From positions 1 through 38,651 of the forward strand of contig JAUXUD010000083.1 of the NCBI GenBank assembly GCA_030680835.1: a DNA stretch of 38,651 bases, given 5' to 3'. Positions 34,453 to 38,651 of the stretch are shown piece by piece. How positions within the stretch are numbered: the first letter of the stretch is position 1; each line of letters begins with the position of its first letter. Source of the stretch: Bacteroidota bacterium (GTDB taxonomy: Bacteria; Bacteroidota; Bacteroidia; UKL13-3). The notes under the pieces are model-generated. The model searched no databases, had not been told where the DNA came from, and saw nothing but the letters and a program-made list of their open reading frames with translations. A program made the translations under genes and the position numbers.

Positions 34453-34646
34453 AAAAACCAAGCGGACAACTTGAGGTTAGAAGCTTGAAAATTCAAGAGC
34501 TAATCAGGTTCAACCGGCGTAGCCGGACAACTGTGCCTGAAATTACATTATGTGGTAACTGGCTTGACAAATTAGGCTTTACGCCAAAAAGCAGAGTCAA
34601 CGTTACGACAATGAACAAATTACTCATCATCCGTTTGGACGAGTAA
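34434..34646 (+). CDS. SymE-family toxin (SpoVT/AbrB-like fold)
   Basis: 70 residues. A basic N-terminus (MRTPKKKKPSGQL) is followed by the SymE pattern PEITLCGNWLDKLGFTPKSRVNVTTMNKLLIIRL, in which the GxWL..xGF..g..V.V core matches the SymE family. In E. coli SymE is an SOS-induced toxin silenced by an antisense RNA (SymR); the family is related to AbrB-type DNA-binding proteins and some members bind nucleic acid. Here the start codon sits inside an 18-bp hairpin and a strong promoter is 150 bases upstream, so RNA-level control is likely. No LexA-like site was identified. Confidence 0.72.
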   Translation: MRTPKKKKPSGQLEVRSLKIQELIRFNRRSRTTVPEITLCGNWLDKLGFTPKSRVNVTTMNKLLIIRLDE

Positions 34647-34652
34647 AAATCG

Positions 34653-34682
34653 AAAGCCGGGAGTTTGCAAATTCCCGGCTTT
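34653..34682 (+). terminator. Terminator of the SymE gene
   Basis: AAAGCCGGGA (34653-34662) pairs with TCCCGGCTTT (34673-34682), loop of 10 (GTTTGCAAAT), followed by a T-rich stretch. It starts seven bases after the stop codon. Confidence 0.85.
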
Positions 34683-34771
34683 CCTTTGTTTATGCTGACA
34701 GTTGGCCTACGCCATTTCTTTGCATTTCATAGGACAACGGCTGCAAAACCGGAAACCGCCCACCAAATAAC
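34664..34771 (+). repeat. Direct repeat copy 1 (second copy 36851-36957)
   Basis: About 107 bases are repeated downstream of the AAA/membrane pair. Both copies start with TTTGCARATTCCCGGCTTTC and end with a long conserved block (CTTTGCATTTCATAGGAC, ACGGCTGCAAAACCGG, ACCGCCCA) that runs into ATAAC, the left core of sites C and D. Copy 2 keeps only the right arm of the terminator hairpin, so copy 1 is probably the ancestral form. Confidence 0.8.
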
Positions 34772-34893
34772 CCGGCATATAGATTATTTTGGTATTGGCT
34801 TTCACCATAAATTTTTCTACTTTCGTTTATTCAGTGTATGCGGACTGTTTTGTGGTGTCACATCCAAAATTTCCCATCTGCAAAACCTTGAAT
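34763..34893 (+). repeat. attC-like site C, decayed
   Basis: Left core CCAAATAAC (34763-34771), then GCATATAGATTATTTTGG (34775-34792); right side CCAAAATTTCCCATCTGC (34864-34881), then AAAACC and TTGAATAG where GTTA is expected. The inner 95 bases (34775-34869) are identical to site E (37768-37862) at 88 positions, so it is a true relative, but the arms no longer match well and the right core is broken. It probably no longer recombines. Confidence 0.65.
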
Positions 34894-34935
34894 AGTAAGG
34901 CAAGGGACGATGCACATGGACAAGACTAAAAGAAA

Positions 34936-36282
34936 ATGAAGATTAAAAAGGTAAAGTGGAAGAATCACCCTATTTTAGGTGACTTAGAATTGGACTTCAT
35001 AGACACGACTACGGGAGACCCTTTCGACACAATCATATTCGCTGGTGAAAATGGCACTGGAAAAACTACGATATTAGAATCAATAAGTACATTTCTCAAT
35101 CGAGGTTCGTTTGAATATTTTGACTCGATAGAATATATTATTAATGGAAGAATTTACAAAGCCGTTCCGTTAATTCACCCAAATATTAAAGACTTTTACA
35201 ATATGATAGATGATAGCGGAACAACAACGGCTATGAACTCAAATAAAAACAACAATCCTACTGCAATTGATACAAACACACTAGATATAAGGCACTATGG
35301 TTGTATTTTTTCAAAAGCACGAGCAGATTATAGGACAACTAAAATTACATCAACGACAACCAAGGCATTGGACTTAGAAAAATATGATATTGACGACGAG
35401 GATGATTTCACATCTTCAAAACAGCTAATTGTCGATGTGCAAAATCAAGACAATTCCAGCTATGCCGAAATTAACAAAAACTTAGGAGCAACCCCTAAAT
35501 CTTGGAATGAATTTTACCCTACCTCAAACATTTATCGTTTTAAAAATGCTTTCGATAATTTTTTTAATAAGCTAGAGTATGAGAAGGTCACTGATAACAA
35601 TTCGGAAAAAGAGATCCTATTTAAAAAGAACGATAAATTTATTTCTATAGACAAGCTTAGCACAGGCGAGAAACAAATTGTTTTCCGGGGTATTTATCTT
35701 TTAAAAAATAATAATAAACTTAACGGTTCTGCAATTATGGTCGACGAACCGGAATTGAGCATGCATCCGAAATGGCAAAAAAATATTTTAAAATATTACA
35801 AAGACTTATTCACTGAAACGGATATCCAAAAAACACAGCTTTTTATTGCTACACATTCCGAACATGTATTAAATGAAGCATTAAAAGACAAAGCCCAAAA
35901 TATTGTTATTGCGCTTAACGAAACCAGTGGCGTTATTAATGCCAAAAGAATTGATGCACCATCTGTTTTACCAAGTATTACAAACGCAGAGACAAATTAC
36001 CTAGCATTTGATATAGTTTCAAATGACTACCATATTGAGTTATATGGATGGCTACAACAGAAGGAAAGCAAAAGCACTGTAAAATCTTGTGATGACTTTA
36101 TAAAAGCCCATCATCTTTACTCCTCAACTACGCATGATAAACCATCGTCATTTGGTAACACGAATTATGAGACGTTAAGCACATTTGTTAGAAATGCGAT
36201 TGACCATCCAGACTTGACCAGAACCTACACGGAAATTGAATTAAGAACGTCGACTGAATTATTAATTGAGCTCTGTAGATGA
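34936..36282 (+). CDS. AAA/ABC-type ATPase with C-terminal Rx4H motif, putative defence protein
   Basis: 448 residues. It begins MKIKKVKWKNHPILGDLEL, as in OLD/RecF-like ABC ATPases, with Walker A GENGTGKTT (37-45), signature LSTGEKQ (241-247), Walker B AIMVDEPELS (Asp270, Glu271) and switch His307 (ATHSEH). The last 100 residues are a helical domain ending with FVRNAIDHPDLTRTYTEIEL; Arg419-Asn-x3-His424 fits the Rx4-6H motif of HEPN ribonucleases. There is no TOPRIM domain. Its stop overlaps the next start by four bases (ATGA), so it works with a membrane partner. ATPase + effector pairs of this shape are common in phage defence; the function is an inference. Confidence 0.8.
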   Translation: MKIKKVKWKNHPILGDLELDFIDTTTGDPFDTIIFAGENGTGKTTILESISTFLNRGSFEYFDSIEYIINGRIYKAVPLIHPNIKDFYNMIDDSGTTTAMNSNKNNNPTAIDTNTLDIRHYGCIFSKARADYRTTKITSTTTKALDLEKYDIDDEDDFTSSKQLIVDVQNQDNSSYAEINKNLGATPKSWNEFYPTSNIYRFKNAFDNFFNKLEYEKVTDNNSEKEILFKKNDKFISIDKLSTGEKQIVFRGIYLLKNNNKLNGSAIMVDEPELSMHPKWQKNILKYYKDLFTETDIQKTQLFIATHSEHVLNEALKDKAQNIVIALNETSGVINAKRIDAPSVLPSITNAETNYLAFDIVSNDYHIELYGWLQQKESKSTVKSCDDFIKAHHLYSSTTHDKPSSFGNTNYETLSTFVRNAIDHPDLTRTYTEIELRTSTELLIELCR

Positions 36283-36836
36283 ATAAGGAACGACAAATAG
36301 AGAAATTTATTAGACGATCAATTAAGAATGGTGGTGAATTTTCAAATGATGCGGAATTGCAATCACTGGTTGAACAAATGACGAATGACGAAATTGCTCT
36401 ATTTTGGTTGCGTTTTTCTGCCGGTAGAGCATTTAGCAGAATAAATTCAAACATTGAGTACTGGAAAATTAAGAAACAACAAGAACAGTTTAATTTAGAA
36501 GTAAATAGCTACATGTTTTATCCGGATAAAAAAGACGCTAAAGGTAAAAATATTATCGACAGAGATAGATATATAGATCATGTTGTTGGCCATCTTAAAA
36601 ATCACATTATCCAAAATATTCAATCAGATTTGCATTTTAGAAATGCATCCTTTTGGGAGAAAGTACCTTATTATACGATAGTCTCAACATTGGTTATGGT
36701 GCCAATCTTCATTATATGTTCCATTTTAGAACGCAACAACTATTACAGGGGAGGAATGCTCTTTTGTTACGGCATATACATACTTAATTTTTTGCTTTAT
36801 GGTGTTGCCAAGCTAATACTAAGAAAAAGAATTTGA
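36279..36836 (+). CDS. Membrane partner of the AAA ATPase
   Basis: 185 residues, translated from an ATG that overlaps the ATPase stop. The first 120 residues are charged and helical (MNKERQIEKFIRRSIKNGG, LWLRF-type segments); two membrane helices follow at about 127-148 (YTIVSTLVMVPIFIICSIL) and 155-175 (MLFCYGIYILNFLLYGVAKL), and the protein ends in RKRI. It could be a membrane-damaging effector or a sensor. I recognise no family. Confidence 0.65.
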   Translation: MNKERQIEKFIRRSIKNGGEFSNDAELQSLVEQMTNDEIALFWLRFSAGRAFSRINSNIEYWKIKKQQEQFNLEVNSYMFYPDKKDAKGKNIIDRDRYIDHVVGHLKNHIIQNIQSDLHFRNASFWEKVPYYTIVSTLVMVPIFIICSILERNNYYRGGMLFCYGIYILNFLLYGVAKLILRKRI

Positions 36837-36850
36837 AAACTAGTTTACTA

Positions 36851-36957
36851 TTTGCAGATTCCCGGCTTTCCTTTGTTAGCCCGACTAATGGACTACAACT
36901 TTGCTTTGCATTTCATAGGACGACGGCTGCAAAACCGGGGACCGCCCAGCATATAAC
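36851..36957 (+). repeat. Direct repeat copy 2 (first copy 34664-34771)
   Basis: See copy 1. It lies 14 bases after the stop of the membrane partner gene and runs directly into the left core of site D. The left arm of the terminator hairpin is missing here, so termination at this copy is doubtful. Confidence 0.8.
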
Positions 36958-37082
36958 AGCAGGCACCAAAAAGTGGCGGTTCATTGTTCGCTGAACAATT
37001 TTGTGTATGTTTGAAATGCAGTTTCCCGAACGGTATTCAGTGGTAACTCCGCCACCTTCTGGTGCCTGCAAACCGTTAGTGG
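36949..37082 (+). repeat. attC-like site D
   Basis: 134 bp. Left core GCATATAAC (36949-36957), one A, arm GCAGGCACCA (36959-36968), then GTGGCGG (36973-36979); right side CCGCCAC (37049-37055), arm TGGTGCCTGC (37060-37069), five bases AAACC, core GTTAGTGG (37075-37082). The left core is the complement of GTTATATGC at the end of site B, 6.3 kb upstream. The rest of the 317-base gap (37083-37153) is the start of cassette 4. Confidence 0.85.
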
Positions 37083-37153
37083 AAAGCCCGAGTGGTAAAG
37101 TATTTGGCTAAACCTGCAATTCTTGTTTATCTTTTTTTTCGTATATTCGTGAC

Positions 37154-37609
37154 ATGAAATTTTACGTGGACACATCGGTTTGGGGCGGTTATGAGGACAA
37201 AGAGTTTAGCGAATGGACTATTCCATTTATTGAACAGGCCCGACAAGGTAAATTCACTATAGTTTTATCCGACGTTACTATCGGAGAACTTCAAGATGCC
37301 CCAGTAAAAGTTCGAGAATTGCCGACTACTATTCCTCCAGAATTTATTGAACTGGTAACTATTACGAACGAGCAACTTGACCTGGCAAACAAATATGTTC
37401 AAGAAAGTGCCCTAACGCAAAAATTTCATACCGACGCTCAACACATCGCTATATCAAGTATCTTAAAAGTTGACAGTTTAGTAAGTTGGAATTTCAAGCA
37501 CATGGTAAACTTTTTTCGCATACGACAATATAATTCAATCAATTTAAAATTCGGTTACTCGACTATCGACATCCGGACACCAAAGGAGGTTACTTATGGA
37601 GACGAATAA
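37154..37609 (+). CDS. PIN-domain toxin-like ribonuclease (cassette 4)
   Basis: 151 residues forming a PIN domain: Asp6 (YVDTSVW), Glu45 (SDVTIGELQDA), Asp94 (FHTDAQHIAIS) and the fourth position at SWNF(K)H (112-115) give the acidic metal site of VapC-like ribonucleases. The spacing and the D..H.A.A....D.LVSWN pattern are those of the long PIN subgroup found in many Bacteroidota. It overlaps the next small gene by 14 bases. The order toxin first, partner second is the reverse of usual vapBC. A weak promoter (TTG 37123-37125; TATTCGTG 37143-37150) lies just before the ATG. Confidence 0.82.
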   Translation: MKFYVDTSVWGGYEDKEFSEWTIPFIEQARQGKFTIVLSDVTIGELQDAPVKVRELPTTIPPEFIELVTITNEQLDLANKYVQESALTQKFHTDAQHIAISSILKVDSLVSWNFKHMVNFFRIRQYNSINLKFGYSTIDIRTPKEVTYGDE

Positions 37610-37763
37610 ACATTCAGACCAAGATTTTCATGCAGTTGAATTCATGCGCAAGGTTCGCACCGAATTAACAGAGCAGTTTTTGCACGACAAGCAAAAGTAT
37701 CTGGACTATCTTAAGCGAGCCATGGACGACTTCAAGTTGCGGCAGAAGCGGGCCAACCACTAA
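37596..37763 (+). CDS. 55-residue putative antitoxin of the PIN protein
   Basis: The ATG at 37596 lies inside the last codons of the PIN gene and is preceded by a strong Shine-Dalgarno AAGGAGGT (37583-37590), rare in this window. The product is a charged helix (FMRKVRTELTEQFLHDKQKY, then LDYLKRAMDDFKLRQKR), the size and nature of a small antitoxin that wraps a PIN protein. Its TAA stop (37761-37763) is part of the TAAC core of site E, as usual for integron cassettes. Antitoxin function is inferred from pairing. Confidence 0.7.
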   Translation: METNKHSDQDFHAVEFMRKVRTELTEQFLHDKQKYLDYLKRAMDDFKLRQKRANH

Positions 37764-37890
37764 CACAGCATATAGGTTATTTTGGTATTGGCTTTCACTG
37801 TAAAATTTTCTACTTTCGTTTATTCAGTGTAAGAGGACTGTTTTGTGGTATCACATCCAAAACAACCCATATGCTGAAACCGTTATGGGC
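37757..37890 (+). repeat. attC-like site E
   Basis: 134 bp. Left core CCACTAAC (37757-37764), one A, arm CAGCATATAGGTTATTTTGG (37766-37785); right arm CCAAAACAACCCATATGCTG (37857-37876), five bases AAACC, core GTTATGGGC (37882-37890). The arms agree at 18 of 20 positions. The centre has its own small hairpin (CACTG/CAGTG). Sites C and F are relatives. Confidence 0.88.
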
Positions 37891-37898
37891 AACCCTAA

Positions 37899-38369
37899 GT
37901 GACGACAATCGTGACAGACAACAATAACATTATTGACAATATCAATGAAGTAACTGATAAAGTTTACGTACAACTAATTGACGGTTCAACTGCTTGGGTT
38001 CCGACCAATGCTCACAAACTTGACGAAAACAAATACTTGATTTTGCCAGACAATGAATTTAATGAAAATGATTTTATTAATTTAAGCGAATTTATCCCAG
38101 GTGACATTGTTGCACTAAGCTCCCAGACCTTCCACGATGGGACGCAAGGTTTCGTTTGTAAAAAACTTTTTAAACCCTCAACAAGACAAGACAAAAAATT
38201 CTTTGAGTTTTTGTTCAAGACGGCATTTGGAGAATTTGAAATAAATAAAAATAATCTTGAATATTATAAATCTGAAATTGAAAAAATAAAGGAGTTGAAA
38301 GCTTTAGGGAAAAACTTCTACGACTCCACACTAATGACCATTGAACAACTTGAACATTGCGAATCATGA
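37899..38369 (+). CDS. Unknown cassette protein with GTG start (cassette 5)
   Basis: The frame starts at GTG 37899, with another GTG at 37911; no ATG fits before the conserved-looking part, so GTG use is likely. 156 residues, soluble and acidic. VYVQLIDGSTAWVPTNAHKL and FINLSEFIPGDIVALSSQTF suggest two small beta-barrel units; the C-terminal half is helical (KNNLEYYKSEIEKIKELKAL). It is the only gene of the cassette and starts just nine bases after the core of site E. I recognise no family. Confidence 0.6.
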   Translation: MTTIVTDNNNIIDNINEVTDKVYVQLIDGSTAWVPTNAHKLDENKYLILPDNEFNENDFINLSEFIPGDIVALSSQTFHDGTQGFVCKKLFKPSTRQDKKFFEFLFKTAFGEFEINKNNLEYYKSEIEKIKELKALGKNFYDSTLMTIEQLEHCES

Positions 38370-38385
38370 CCAGCAAAAAAGGGCA

Positions 38386-38519
38386 GCCCATAACAGTGCA
38401 TATAATTAATTTTGGTCTTTGTGGTTTCCGGTAAATTTTCTACTTTAGTTCAATCAGTTTCGGTGGACAGAATTGCGGCATCATATCCAAAACTAATCAT
38501 ATGCACGGGCCGTTATAGG
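38386..38519 (+). repeat. attC-like site F
   Basis: 134 bp. Left core GCCCATAAC (38386-38394), one A, arm GTGCATATAATTAATTTTGG (38396-38415); right arm CCAAAACTAATCATATGCAC (38487-38506), five bases GGGCC, core GTTATAGG (38512-38519). The arms agree at 18 of 20 positions. About 70 percent like site E in the centre. Its left core is the complement of GTTATGGGC at the end of site E. Confidence 0.88.
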
Positions 38520-38651
38520 AAACCATGTGCTTCACTTCCTCCACTCACCCAACGCACAACCTCCACTCACCTCCACGCGGCCTGACACATAGATTGAATA
38601 ATTTGCTGACCCTGGAGCTTTCTCTTTTAAATTCGTTAAGACTCATGCTTG
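38520..38651 (+). other. Start of cassette 6, cut by the window
   Basis: No coding call is made. An ATG at 38525 is open to the window end but its product is low-complexity (Ser/Thr/His/Pro). CCTCCACTCACC occurs twice. The cassette should end, beyond the window, with a core complementary to GTTATAGG. Confidence 0.3.

Larger units (their letters stand above)
26432..38651 (+). mobile_element. Integron-like cassette array with Xer-type recombinase, right end outside window
   Basis: Recombinase, attI-like region and at least five cassettes in the same direction, bounded at G^TT of the GTTA cores: 27656-29431, 29432-30685, 30686-37075 (composite), 37076-37882, 37883-38512, then a sixth that leaves the window. 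Sites A, B, D, E and F all have left core NNNNNTAAC plus A, an inverted-repeat arm, and a right arm followed by 5 nt and GTTANNNNN. The start of each cassette is the reverse complement of the core at its own end: GTTATGCAC/GTGCATAAC, GTTACCACC/GGTGGTAAC, GTTATATGC/GCATATAAC, GTTAGTGG/CCACTAAC, GTTATGGGC/GCCCATAAC. This is the signature of integron gene cassettes. Confidence 0.8.

Noticed and set aside
34665-34895. 76-codon frame on the plus strand after the SymE gene
   Set aside because: It lies wholly within the terminator, the direct repeat and site C, and has no family pattern.
29303-38519. The palindromic sites as simple transcription terminators
   Set aside because: Arms are separated by 60-90 bases, there is no T tract, and outer cores pair across whole cassettes, which terminators would not do.
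38525-38651. Open frame to the window end, and a 33-codon frame on the other strand (MSLNEFKRESSRV...)
   Set aside because: Both are short, one is low-complexity, and the window ends too early to decide.
1-38651. CRISPR arrays, tRNA and rRNA genes, insertion sequences with intact transposase
   Set aside because: No regularly spaced repeats, cloverleaf-like sequences, rRNA segments or transposase motifs were found on reading.

Overview
The window looks like a chromosomal segment of a low-GC Bacteroidota bacterium (Chitinophagia/Sphingobacteriia-like). Evidence: Bacteroidota-type promoters (TTTG, about 17-20 bases, TANNTTTG) stand right in front of many start codons; Shine-Dalgarno sequences are mostly missing; a secreted protein carries a type IX secretion C-terminal domain; and the gene families (GEVED domain, LolC/E permease, M1 and M28 exopeptidases) fit. 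No rRNA, tRNA or CRISPR was seen.

Positions 1-26018 are ordinary chromosome. They hold an ECF sigma factor operon with a membrane anti-sigma-like protein and a Spy-like protein (1-1544); two adjacent amidohydrolase genes (1552-5794); a PQQ-type sugar dehydrogenase; a histidine kinase/response regulator pair followed by a lipoprotein and a T9SS-exported GEVED protein; metK with a long structured leader; an M1 aminopeptidase divergent from an M28 peptidase; a Crp/Fnr regulator followed by a compact rhodanese/thioredoxin operon (17976-20240); rbfA, a methyltransferase and a LolC/E permease; and an alkaline-phosphatase-fold phosphoethanolamine-transferase-like membrane enzyme.

Positions 26432-38651 are accessory and are the main discovery. 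A tyrosine recombinase (26466-27560) with its own promoter is followed by an attI-like region and then by an integron-type cassette array in which every gene points the same way. Five intact attC-like sites (134-137 bp each) and one decayed site separate the cassettes. Each intact site reads TAAC-A-arm ... arm-5 nt-GTTA. The 8-10 bases at the start of each cassette (GTTANNNNN) are the exact reverse complement of the core at that cassette's own end, and differ from cassette to cassette. That is the geometry expected of integron cassettes that pass through a circular form. The recombinase lacks the IntI-specific insertion, so this is either a non-canonical integron or an attC array beside an unrelated Xer-like enzyme.

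Cassette cargo: a secreted TPR protein plus a multi-TM protein; a secreted unknown; a 6.4 kb composite block (TPR, YaaC-like, small unknowns, a SymE-family toxin with a switch-like RNA leader, and an AAA ATPase with a membrane partner that resembles a defence pair); a PIN toxin with a 55-residue partner; and an unknown gene with a GTG start. The last cassette runs off the window.
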